Notes: generated by a model from the sequence alone, not told the origin. Positions 1 through 5,723 are shown, numbered from the stretch's first letter. The stretch is DNA of 5,905 bases from Flavobacterium psychrophilum (GCA_945878515.1 CAMCTL010000192.1:1-5905), one strand, 5' to 3'. A program made the numbers and translations.

Positions 1-86
1 TTCCGAATAAAAATATCTTTCAGCATTGTCCAACTTTTGTCTGAAATTGTAGTAAAATTATTTAAGTATTTATAAAGTTCTTCCAT
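1..86 (-). CDS. Probable Crp/Fnr-family transcriptional regulator, N-terminal fragment
   Basis: The ATG at 86-84 on the minus strand opens a frame of 28 codons that runs off the left edge without a stop. The peptide begins MEELYKYLNNF, continues ISDKSW and then MLKDIFIR. This resembles the leader helix of Bacteroidota Crp/Fnr-type regulators: a short acidic start, a 'YL' helix, then a 'pls/is..w..l..if' stretch before the cyclic-nucleotide-binding-like beta roll. That recognition is by pattern memory only; neither the effector domain nor the helix-turn-helix is in the window. Members usually have about 190-200 residues and act as cytoplasmic DNA-binding regulators. The gene is preceded on the same strand by the DUF6261-like gene but separated from it by that gene's terminator, so it should have its own promoter. 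No strong ribosome binding site is visible, as is usual in this phylum. Alternative: an unrelated small cytoplasmic protein. Confidence 0.5.
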   Translation of the reverse strand, partial: MEELYKYLNNFTTISDKSWTMLKDIFIR

Positions 87-302
87 TGTCAATTCTTTTC
101 AACCTTTTGGTGTGTCATTCTATGCTTCTCTCCCCCAAAAACTAATTAATATAAAAAAGGCAATTACTCCAATCTACCTGAATATAAATGGCTCTGTTCC
201 ACAAATATGCTTTTATCATAGCTACAACTATATACACAAATGATATTATTTAGCAAAAAGTGATTCCATTCTGTGCAACCCCAGTTCTATCACTACATCC
301 TC
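87..302. other. Intergenic region between terminator and regulator gene
   Basis: This AT-rich stretch of about 215 bp lies between two genes read on the minus strand. I see no tRNA, no convincing open frame and no long repeat. It must hold the promoter of the regulator at the left edge. The best minus-strand -7 candidate is CATATTTG at 202-209, seven of eight matches to TAnnTTTG, with a TTG 15 bases upstream. A looser candidate, TAGTTTTTG, lies at 136-144 with one extra base between TA and TTTG. Neither is decisive. Confidence 0.4.
202..209 (-). promoter_or_regulatory. Weak candidate -7 element for the Crp/Fnr-like gene
   Basis: On the minus strand this reads CATATTTG, one mismatch from the Bacteroidota -7 consensus TAnnTTTG. 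A TTG trinucleotide lies 15 bases upstream, shorter than the usual spacing of about 19. It would give a leader of roughly 110 bases before the start at 86. The match is inexact and could be chance in such AT-rich DNA. Confidence 0.22.
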
Positions 303-337
303 AAAAAAAACAAAGGCAGTACAACTACTGCCTTTGT
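303..337 (-). terminator. Intrinsic terminator of the DUF6261-like gene
   Basis: A perfect 12-bp inverted repeat pairs ACAAAGGCAGTA (310-321) with TACTGCCTTTGT (326-337) around a 4-base loop. Read on the minus strand the stem runs directly into eight consecutive T residues (complement of 303-310). It begins 21 bases after the stop codon of the 240-codon minus-strand gene. This is a textbook rho-independent terminator for that gene and separates it from the regulator gene downstream. Confidence 0.93.
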
Positions 338-358
338 AATTTCAAAACCGCAAAATCA

Positions 359-1081
359 CTAAGCCGTTGGCGGTACCTCGGGAGCTCTATTTTTTAGCAA
401 GCTGTTGTACTGGTCTATCAAGGCATTAAGCTGATTGATGACCGTGATATAAGGCGATGGCGATGTTTCTTCTAATAAATGCAAAGCGTCTATTCGGTCT
501 CTTACAGCATAGTAAACTTGGTTGGTTTCTTCGCGTTTCGATTTTAAATTCTCCGGCGTTGCATTGCCATATTCTTGTGTACGGTCTAGGAATTTTTCGT
601 TAAAGGCGATGTTGGCGGTTTTCAACTCGTTTTTCCAAGCAGTCAGGTTTAATGTGTTGAACGCTGCAACAAGTGGGGCTTTGTTTTCCCAATCCAGAAC
701 AAGACTAGTAATTGTGGCGGTTTCGGCCTGATAGTTTAGTTTTGCAATACCGCCACCATACACACTAATACTATCTTTTATGAGCATGCCAGCAGTTTTC
801 AAAGTGGCTTCATAATGATAATCATACCCCTGAGCTACATAGTAAATGCCGTTGATGGCATCGTCACGACGCTCGTCTAAAGCCAAAATCTCGGCCGTTT
901 TCTCGTTGGCCAAAATCTTTTTAAATAGCGCATCTAATTCGGTACTTTTGGTCATCAAATCGTCATACTTGGCTAGGACTTTTAGCACTGTTGGATTGTT
1001 TCGCAGCACAATCTCGAGATAGTTTTTGATGTATTGCAGGTATTCTGCATTTCGAAGTTTAGCTAAATCAATTGAATTCAT
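359..1081 (-). CDS. DUF6261-like family protein
   Basis: This encodes 240 residues from an ATG at 1081 to a TAG at 359-361. The sequence matches my recollection of the DUF6261 family, Bacteroidota proteins of about 230-250 residues with no established function. It has no signal peptide and no hydrophobic segment, so it is probably cytosolic. It looks almost wholly alpha-helical: an N-terminal segment with KLRNAEYLQYIKN (8-20), a central segment from about 68 to 133 carrying QGYDYHYEA (84-92), a YGGG turn (108-111) and NYQAET (116-121), then helices to about 230 and a short proline-rich tail (PEVPP, 234-238). No catalytic motif is recognisable. Its base composition is visibly richer in G+C than pyrH or frr, suggesting a different history. 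It lies 18 bp downstream of the repeat-peptide gene on the same strand, so the two may be cotranscribed, and it ends in its own terminator. Whether it is DUF6261 proper needs a profile search. Confidence 0.8.
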   Translation of the reverse strand: MNSIDLAKLRNAEYLQYIKNYLEIVLRNNPTVLKVLAKYDDLMTKSTELDALFKKILANEKTAEILALDERRDDAINGIYYVAQGYDYHYEATLKTAGMLIKDSISVYGGGIAKLNYQAETATITSLVLDWENKAPLVAAFNTLNLTAWKNELKTANIAFNEKFLDRTQEYGNATPENLKSKREETNQVYYAVRDRIDALHLLEETSPSPYITVINQLNALIDQYNSLLKNRAPEVPPTA

Positions 1082-1099
1082 AAATTTAAAGTTTTAAGG

Positions 1100-1309
1100 T
1101 TATACTTGTGTTTGAATAGTATTTTTGTCCGAAAAGGCATTTCTACATAGAAACAAGCTTTCGGACGTTCCCGAAAAGTCATTTTTAGCTAGAAACAAGT
1201 TTTCGGACGCTTCCGAAGAGTCATGTCTAGGGAGAAACAAGTTTTCATAAGAAATAGCACCCCATGGGTTCGCTTTGATTTCCTTTTTGCTCAAACTGTT
1301 GGATTTCAT
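1100..1309 (-). CDS. Small protein of three 14-residue tandem repeats (hypothetical)
   Basis: From the ATG at 1309 this encodes 69 residues ending in TAA at 1100-1102. Residues 1-21 are a lysine- and serine-rich leader containing NPWGAIS (14-20). Residues 22-35, 36-49 and 50-63 are three tandem copies with the pattern E-(N/S)-L-F-L-x-(K/R)-(N/H)-(D/A)-(F/S)-S, followed by a six-residue tail. No signal peptide, membrane segment or known domain is visible. The frame can be extended to a GTG at 1366 (88 residues), but the ATG is the more natural start. The gene ends 18 bp before the DUF6261-like start on the same strand, so the pair may form an operon or this may be its translated leader. The best minus-strand -7 candidate is AAAATTTG at 1346-1353, one mismatch from TAnnTTTG. 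The repeats stay in frame and keep a clean amino-acid pattern, which favours coding, but the DNA itself is also repetitive and hairpin-rich. I do not recognise the family. Confidence 0.45.
   Translation of the reverse strand: MKSNSLSKKEIKANPWGAISYENLFLPRHDSSEASENLFLAKNDFSGTSESLFLCRNAFSDKNTIQTQV
1121..1246 (-). repeat. Three tandem 42-bp repeats
   Basis: Read on the minus strand, units span 1246-1205, 1204-1163 and 1162-1121. Each begins GAAA(A/G)CTTGTTTCT, has a variable middle and then a GACTYTTCGG- or GCCTTTTCGG-like stretch. Unit length is exactly 42 bp, or 14 codons. Inverted repeats straddle the unit junctions: TTTCGG/CCGAAA at 1159-1164 and 1171-1176, and TTCGGA/TCCGAA at 1202-1207 and 1212-1217. 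A further palindrome, TTTCTACATAGAAA, sits inside the unit nearest the DUF6261-like gene. The array is direct and contiguous without spacers, so it is not a CRISPR. Confidence 0.85.
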
Positions 1310-1564
1310 TGCTGTTTTGATTATGATTTCGGTCTTACGAATGTACAAATTTTTTATAAAGAACACATTTGTATTTAAAATAAGGAAAACATTTAGGATT
1401 AGTTTTTTTCAAATTCCTAAAATAATAGGCGGATGTTTATTTTGAGTTGACACCACCCGATGACTATAAGCAAAAAGCATACTTTTTTGGTTTGTATTGT
1501 TTAGAATTGATTCCTTGAAACGATTGGAGTTTCTACTAGCTTTATGTTGCATCACTACAAAATA

Positions 1565-1602
1565 CTGACGAATGATTAATCCCCATTGTCAGGATTTTTT
1601 TT
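1565..1602 (+). terminator. Orphan intrinsic terminator
   Basis: CTGACGAATG (1565-1574) pairs with CATTGTCAG (1584-1592), giving nine base pairs with one bulged G (1570) around a 9-base loop. GA and then eight T residues (1595-1602) follow. The polarity is plus strand. No plus-strand coding gene ends in front of it, so it terminates either an unannotated small RNA starting in the preceding 200 or so bases, or antisense transcription across the minus-strand block, or it is the relic of a lost gene. Confidence 0.6.
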
Positions 1603-1769
1603 CTACAAAAGATGACCTAACCATTTTTCCGAAATCATTCCCATTAAGCTTAATTTTGAACAGGAATGTCGTGTAATTTCGTCAACAAATTAGAAAAACA
1701 TTGGCATCCTTTTGTAGAACTGACTTAACTATAGATAAGAATTTTAGGTTTTTATAATACAATGCAACT

Positions 1770-1777
1770 TAAATTTG
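1770..1777 (+). promoter_or_regulatory. Possible distal -7 element upstream of pyrH
   Basis: TAAATTTG fits TAnnTTTG exactly. There is no TTG at the expected -33 distance, only a T-run near 1749-1753. Its 3' half overlaps the perfect 12-bp palindrome ATTTGTACAAAT (1773-1784), which could serve as an operator. It would give a leader of over 110 bases, and a closer candidate exists, so it is secondary. Confidence 0.3.
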
Positions 1778-1833
1778 TACAAATCAGCCACAATTTTCTC
1801 TGAAAACATGATTTTATAAAAACAGATTATACC

Positions 1834-1841
1834 TATATTTG
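1834..1841 (+). promoter_or_regulatory. Probable pyrH-frr promoter, -7 element
   Basis: TATATTTG matches the Bacteroidota housekeeping -7 consensus TAnnTTTG exactly and is followed by the commonly seen CA. At the -33 position, 19 bases upstream, there is TTT (1812-1814) in place of the consensus TTG. Transcription would begin a few bases downstream, leaving an A-rich leader of roughly 50 bases before the pyrH start. It is the nearest and best-formed element for the operon. Confidence 0.6.
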
Positions 1842-1900
1842 CACAATTCAAAAAAATATACAACCTACTAAAACAGTTTTAACGAATTTAAAAAGACAAC

Positions 1901-2608
1901 ATGAAATACAAAAGAATTCTTCTGAAATTAAGTGGCGAAGCATTAATGGGCGAGAGACAATACGGTATTGACCCAGTAAGATTAGGCGAATATGCCGATG
2001 AAATTAAAGAAGTTCATAAAAAAGGAATTGAGATTGCGATTGTTATTGGCGGAGGAAATATTTTTAGAGGGGTTGCCGGCGCAAGTAGCGGCATGGATCG
2101 CGTTCAAGGCGATTATATGGGAATGCTTGCCACAGTAATTAACGGAATGGCTTTGCAAGGCGCATTAGAAGATAAAGGAATGAAAACCCGTTTGCAAACT
2201 GCCCTAAAAATGGAGTCTATTGCCGAGCCTTATATCAAAAGAAGAGCCGATCGTCATCTTGAAAAAGGAAGAATCGTGATTTTTGGTGCAGGAACTGGAA
2301 ATCCATATTTTACTACTGATACCGCTGCTGTTTTGCGTGGCGTAGAAATTAATGCTGATGTAATTCTGAAAGGTACTCGTGTAGATGGTGTGTACACAGC
2401 CGATCCTGAGAAAGATGCAACGGCAACAAAATTCAATTATATTTCTTTTGAAGATGTGCTTAGTAAAGGATTGAACGTGATGGACACAACGGCTTTTACG
2501 TTGAGTCAAGAAAACAAATTGCCTATCGTGATTTTTGACATGAACAAACAGGGGAATTTATTGAAAATTTGCGAAGGCGAAAATGTGGGAACTGAAGTGA
2601 ATATTTAA
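1901..2608 (+). CDS. pyrH: Uridylate kinase (UMP kinase)
   Basis: PyrH phosphorylates UMP to UDP with ATP in the cytosol, the committed step from de novo UMP to UTP and CTP. The 235 residues match the usual bacterial length (about 235-245) and the amino-acid-kinase fold throughout. Visible motifs are KLSGEA (9-14) at the phosphate-binding start, the glycine-rich loop GGGN (50-53) with R56, the UMP-region stretch GDYMGMLAT (70-78), the conserved [12 protein letters not shown] (129-140), and [13 protein letters not shown] (157-169) of the nucleotide-binding part. The hexameric bacterial enzyme is typically activated by GTP and inhibited by UTP; this is family knowledge and is not readable here. 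The start is [10 protein letters not shown], which matches the family N-terminus. The upstream A-rich AAAAAGACAAC has no clear Shine-Dalgarno sequence, as expected in this phylum. It is followed 71 bp later by frr, the conserved gene order in many bacteria, and is likely transcribed from 1834-1841. Confidence 0.97.
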   Translation: MKYKRILLKLSGEALMGERQYGIDPVRLGEYADEIKEVHKKGIEIAIVIGGGNIFRGVAGASSGMDRVQGDYMGMLATVINGMALQGALEDKGMKTRLQTALKMESIAEPYIKRRADRHLEKGRIVIFGAGTGNPYFTTDTAAVLRGVEINADVILKGTRVDGVYTADPEKDATATKFNYISFEDVLSKGLNVMDTTAFTLSQENKLPIVIFDMNKQGNLLKICEGENVGTEVNI

Positions 2609-2676
2609 GTTTATAGTTTATGGTTTGTTGTTTATAGTGAACTACAAACCATAAACATCAAACTACAAACTATAAA
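2609..2676. repeat. Inverted heptad repeat filling the pyrH-frr gap
   Basis: The left arm (2609-2638) is built of 7-bp units GTTTATA, GTTTATG, GTTTGTT and GTTTATA. The right arm (2641-2676) carries the complementary units ACAAACC, ATAAACA, TCAAACT, ACAAACT and ATAAA. The outermost heptad pairs perfectly (TTTATAG with CTATAAA) and the inner ones pair with one or two mismatches, some of which become G-U in RNA. Because the units share a 7-bp period, the arms could also pair in shifted registers. The element starts immediately after the pyrH stop codon and ends 3 bp before the frr ATG, so the whole intercistronic gap is repeat. There is no T-run, so it is not a standard terminator. From memory, TTTATRG-type intergenic repeats are common in Flavobacterium genomes. 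Confidence 0.8.
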
Positions 2677-2679
2677 ATT

Positions 2680-3243
2680 ATGACTGAAGAAATTGAATTT
2701 ATTTTAGATAGCACCCAAGAATCTATGGAGGGTTCTATTGCACATTTAGAAAAATCATTCTTGAATATTCGTGCAGGAAAAGCATCTCCAGCAATGCTAG
2801 GAAGTGTTTTTGTTGATTATTACGGTTCTGCAACACCGCTTTCTCAAGTGTCCAAGATTAGTGTTCCAGATGCAAGAACGATCACATTGCAGCCTTTTGA
2901 AAAGAATATGCTTCACACGATTGAAAAAGCAATCATGATTGCGAATCTTGGTTTTAATCCAATGAATAACGGAGATTTAATTATTATTAGCGTTCCGCCA
3001 TTGACAGAAGATCGACGACGTGAATTAGCAAAGCAGGCAAAGGCCGAAGCTGAAGATGCAAAAATCGGAATTAGAAATTCGCGTAAAGAGGCTAATACTG
3101 AGATAAAAAAACTAGAAAAGGCTGGAACCTCAGAGGATATTTGCAAAAGTGCCGAAGAAGAAGTTCAAATTTTGACCAATAATTTTATCAAAAAAATTGA
3201 TGAACATTTAGTTCAAAAAGAAGCTGAAATTATGAAGGTTTAA
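2680..3243 (+). CDS. frr: Ribosome recycling factor
   Basis: Frr, acting with EF-G, splits the post-termination ribosome so that its subunits can be reused; it is essential in most bacteria. The 187 residues match the usual length of about 185. Domain I, the three-helix bundle, is formed by the N-terminal helix with FLNIRAGKASPAML (27-40) and the long C-terminal helices from about 108 onward. The intervening beta/alpha domain II carries YYGSATPLSQV (47-57) and GFNPMNNGDLI (91-101). The signature IPPLTEERR-like segment appears as VPPLTEDRRREL (105-116), and the functionally important arginine of the VRN/IRN motif is R132 in IRNSRKEAN (131-139). No key position looks missing. It is the second gene of the pyrH operon and its start lies next to the heptad inverted repeat, so translation may depend on that structure or on coupling to pyrH. 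A strong hairpin terminator follows 20 bp after the stop. Confidence 0.97.
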   Translation: MTEEIEFILDSTQESMEGSIAHLEKSFLNIRAGKASPAMLGSVFVDYYGSATPLSQVSKISVPDARTITLQPFEKNMLHTIEKAIMIANLGFNPMNNGDLIIISVPPLTEDRRRELAKQAKAEAEDAKIGIRNSRKEANTEIKKLEKAGTSEDICKSAEEEVQILTNNFIKKIDEHLVQKEAEIMKV

Positions 3244-3263
3244 AACCTTTGCACGCGTGTTCA

Positions 3264-3308
3264 ATTAAACATTAAAAATCCCCGTAAGGGGATTTTTTAA
3301 TGTTTAAT
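3264..3308. terminator. Bidirectional terminator between frr and the antiporter gene
   Basis: The core is a perfect 10-bp stem, AAAAATCCCC (3274-3283) and GGGGATTTTT (3288-3297), with loop GTAA. With one unpaired T the arms extend to 20 and 21 bases (3264-3283 and 3288-3308). The flanking A-run and T-run give a U-tract on either strand, so it should stop both the pyrH-frr transcript and the convergent antiporter transcript. The right arm includes the antiporter's stop codon (3297-3299) and its last three codons, so the stem forms partly within coding sequence. Confidence 0.9.
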
Positions 3309-5570
3309 AATCAAAACAGATGGTGCTTTTCTAAGCCAATTGCTGTATTTGTCCAACAGCAGTTTCCAACTTTCGACACTGATTATAAGCAAATCCAAAT
3401 TGGCTAAAAATTTCTTATTGATCGTTTTGTTGTCAATAATATTGATGTTTTGTGGATAGGTTTTTTGTAAAGAATCTACTGCACTTCTAAAAACAAAATT
3501 GGTATTACTATTTTCGTTCACATCAAAAATCATAACTTGAGAATTATTATTGTAAATCAATTTCTGAGCATAATCCAATAAAAAGGTGTCTTCAGCGTTA
3601 AAAATCGGGATGATAATTCGTTCGACTTTATGCAAATCCTTGTCAATCAAAATTCCCAACGGGGTTTTTGTTTTCGCAATAACTTGTCTTGTTCTTTCGT
3701 CAAAAGGAGAATTTTCAAACAACCCTTCTTTTCCTGTAAATTTATCAATCAAACGATCAGGATTGATGATTCTCGTAGTAAACCCTAAAACCCTTCCAAG
3801 GATAGAACCTTCAAAAATAGATTTCCCAAGACCAATTAATAACAAATCATAGTCGCCATTATTGGCAACTTCGGCAATATTGGACTCGATGTCTATGGTA
3901 GCTTTAAACAAAGTCGTAATTTCCTGATTTAAGACCTTAGATTCATCCAGTATAGGTGAAAATTTGTCTTTTTCGAATTGTTCTAAATTATATGGATGTA
4001 CTTCATCACTTAAAGTAAAATGCACGGCCGTTATAATTGAATTTTCCTTTTGTTTTTTGACCAAACTATTAGCCAGCCTTAAAAGAGATTTTCCTTTTTC
4101 ATTGTTTCCAAAAGAAAGTAAAATTTTAAATTTTTCGCCTTCAGCCATTTCTTCAAAAGCGTTTTCTACTTTGCCGCTAGAAAAATAATTGATTATATTT
4201 AGCGTAGGTCCAGTCATAAAAGTGGTCACTAATGCCATAATAACCATCATTGTGAAAACCTCGGTAGTTATTACTTCTAAATCCAAACCAATATTCAAAA
4301 CAATCAATTCCATCAATCCTCGGGTGTTCATTAATGCACCAATTGTTAGACTGTCTCGCCAACTTTGTCCAACGAATTTTGCGGCTAAAGCACTACCTAA
4401 AAACTTTCCGATAACGGCAACGAGTATGATAAATCCCGTTACTTTCCAAATATAAGGATCATTGAGCAAACCAATTTCGGTGCGCAAACCGGTAAAAACA
4501 AAAAATAAAGGAAGCAATAATATTACGGAAACATCTTCGACTTTTTCTATAAATAGATTCCTGAATTTGGTAATATCTGGCATAATTACACCTGTCATAA
4601 AAGCACCAAACAGCGCGTGAATACCAATAATTTCAGTTGTGTAAGATGAAATGATCAATGTCAAAAAGAAAATAGCAACAACTGGTTTGTTCAAACTATC
4701 TTTTGTAGAATACAATTCTCCTATTTTCTTTAAAAATGGTTTAACTATAAATAGCATAGCAAGTACATAAGCCACAGCCATGGCGATAATATAAAGCGAA
4801 CTTACGAAGGTTCCAGCCTTTACAATCGCAATTACTGCCGCTAGTAAACACCAAGCTGTAATATCATCGGCCGCAGCGCAGGTAATGACTATTGCTCCTA
4901 ATTTGGTTTTATGAAGCCCCCGCTCTTGAACAATTCTTGCCAAAACCGGAAAGGCGGTAATGCTCATTGCAATTCCCATAAAAAGGGCAAAGGGCATAAA
5001 AGCAATGCCTTCTGGAGCAAATTTATAATATACAAAATACGCCAAGCCAATGCCCAACGCAAAAGGAAAAATGATACTGGCGTGACTAATTACAATGGCA
5101 TCTTTGGCTTTGTTTTGCAATACTTTCAAATCGAGTTCCATCCCAATAACGTACATAAAAAGGATAAGTCCGATCTGACTTAAAAACTGCAAATTTCCCA
5201 AAGAAGCAATTGGAAATAATGTTAAAGAAAATTCAGGAAAATACAAACCCAATAAGGAAGGTCCGAGCGCAATTCCTGCAATGATTTCGCCAATTACAGA
5301 GGGTTGTCCAATTTTTCTAAAAACCCAACCAAAGAATCGAGCAACAAGAATTATGGTTACAATTTGGGCCAAAAGTATAGCCAATGGGTGGTGCAAATTA
5401 TGCGACATCGAGTCGATAAAATCATTCCAATGTCCGTTTTCAATGGCGGGATTTACGAGTTTTTTGTTGGTCTCTAAGCCTTTGCCTAAACCCAATATCC
5501 AATAAATCAAAGCCGAAAAAAAGCCTGTAACAACTAAATAAAATATGGTAATTTTATGGTTTCTCATCAT
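3297..5570 (-). CDS. CPA2-family cation:proton antiporter with USP-like C-terminal tail
   Basis: From the ATG at 5570 this gives 757 residues; an in-frame TTG at 5576 would add two and the ATG at 5567 would remove one. An isolated N-terminal hydrophobic helix (about 8-28) is followed by a polar loop, then the Na+/H+-exchanger membrane domain (about 62-465, roughly a dozen helices). Signatures include GQPSVIGEIIAGIALGPSLL (88-107), the unwound-helix motif ITAFPVLARI (204-213), the ion-site aspartate pair D235-D236 in CAAADDITAW, IHALFGAFMTG (317-327), K389 in GKFLG and R417 in NTRGLMEL. The double aspartate is typical of electrogenic exchangers. The tail has two units resembling universal stress proteins: KILLSFGNNEKGKSLLRLA (482-500) to LLLIGLGKSIFEGSILGRVL (576-595), whose G-rich end resembles the USP nucleotide loop, and RIIIPIF (651-657) to the C-terminus, without that loop. 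The layout resembles plant CHX exchangers. The likely role is inner-membrane K+ or Na+/H+ exchange for pH and ion balance; the ion is not predictable. The gene converges on frr and diverges from an RND gene. Confidence 0.9.
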   Translation of the reverse strand: MMRNHKITIFYLVVTGFFSALIYWILGLGKGLETNKKLVNPAIENGHWNDFIDSMSHNLHHPLAILLAQIVTIILVARFFGWVFRKIGQPSVIGEIIAGIALGPSLLGLYFPEFSLTLFPIASLGNLQFLSQIGLILFMYVIGMELDLKVLQNKAKDAIVISHASIIFPFALGIGLAYFVYYKFAPEGIAFMPFALFMGIAMSITAFPVLARIVQERGLHKTKLGAIVITCAAADDITAWCLLAAVIAIVKAGTFVSSLYIIAMAVAYVLAMLFIVKPFLKKIGELYSTKDSLNKPVVAIFFLTLIISSYTTEIIGIHALFGAFMTGVIMPDITKFRNLFIEKVEDVSVILLLPLFFVFTGLRTEIGLLNDPYIWKVTGFIILVAVIGKFLGSALAAKFVGQSWRDSLTIGALMNTRGLMELIVLNIGLDLEVITTEVFTMMVIMALVTTFMTGPTLNIINYFSSGKVENAFEEMAEGEKFKILLSFGNNEKGKSLLRLANSLVKKQKENSIITAVHFTLSDEVHPYNLEQFEKDKFSPILDESKVLNQEITTLFKATIDIESNIAEVANNGDYDLLLIGLGKSIFEGSILGRVLGFTTRIINPDRLIDKFTGKEGLFENSPFDERTRQVIAKTKTPLGILIDKDLHKVERIIIPIFNAEDTFLLDYAQKLIYNNNSQVMIFDVNENSNTNFVFRSAVDSLQKTYPQNINIIDNKTINKKFLANLDLLIISVESWKLLLDKYSNWLRKAPSVLIIKH

Positions 5571-5596
5571 TATCAACTCTTAAAATTCTTTGATTA

Positions 5597-5604
5597 CAAA
5601 GATG
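5597..5604 (-). promoter_or_regulatory. Candidate -7 element of the antiporter gene
   Basis: On the minus strand this reads CATCTTTG, one mismatch from TAnnTTTG, 26 bases upstream of the ATG at 5570. No TTG is found at the -33 distance. It lies in the inverted repeat TCTTTG-ATTA-CAAAGA (5587-5602), which could be an operator or chance. The short leader contains AAGAG at about 5579-5583, a weak ribosome-binding candidate. Confidence 0.35.
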
Positions 5605-5723
5605 CACAATTCAGGGATATTATTTTATAGTAATATTAGTTTTATTGATAAATTTTATTAGAAAATATGCAATAAATTCACAAAAAGGTTTCATTTGTAA
5701 CAATATATAAAAGCTTGATTACT

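Larger units (their letters stand above)
1310..1900. other. Long intergenic region upstream of pyrH
   Basis: Nearly 600 bp separate the repeat-peptide gene from the divergent pyrH. I find no substantial open frame, tRNA or rRNA. What it holds: a hairpin TTTAGGA/TCCTAAA at 1392-1398 and 1415-1421; a 23-codon minus-strand frame at 1409-1480 of doubtful meaning; a well-formed plus-strand terminator at 1565-1602 with no gene before it; a 12-bp palindrome ATTTGTACAAAT at 1773-1784; and two exact TAnnTTTG elements at 1770-1777 and 1834-1841 facing pyrH. The part from about 1603 to 1760 shows nothing I can name. Confidence 0.6.

Noticed and set aside
522..731. 69-codon plus-strand frame across the DUF6261-like gene
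   Set aside because: It is fully antisense to a convincing gene and has no promoter or recognisable product.
1121..1246. CRISPR array
   Set aside because: The 42-bp units are contiguous direct repeats with no unique spacers and no cas genes nearby.
1310..1366. N-terminal extension of the repeat peptide to a GTG at 1366 (88 residues)
   Set aside because: The extra residues are compositionally unlike the rest and rely on a GTG start, and the extension would cover the best -7 candidate (1346-1353). The ATG at 1309 is simpler.
1409..1480. 23-codon minus-strand frame beginning MLFAYSHRVV and ending PPIILGI
   Set aside because: It reads smoothly but is too short to separate from chance, has no clear promoter and has no neighbour to couple with. 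It is mentioned only in case it is a relic of a longer gene.
2204..2509. 101-codon open frame antisense to pyrH
   Set aside because: It lies wholly inside the pyrH coding region; its product is rich in Cys, His and Ser without domain character, typical of an antisense shadow.
3252..3259. CACGCGTG palindrome just after frr
   Set aside because: An 8-bp CpG-rich palindrome stands out in AT-rich DNA, but it is isolated, lies between the stop codon and the terminator, and has no partner site in the window.
4177..5505. Several 60-90 codon frames overlapping the antiporter gene
   Set aside because: They are out-of-frame or antisense readings of a long, well-supported membrane protein gene; antisense of hydrophobic codons readily yields such frames.
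5571..5576. TTG at 5576 as the antiporter start
   Set aside because: An ATG lies two codons downstream with another directly after it; a TTG start has no supporting ribosome binding site.
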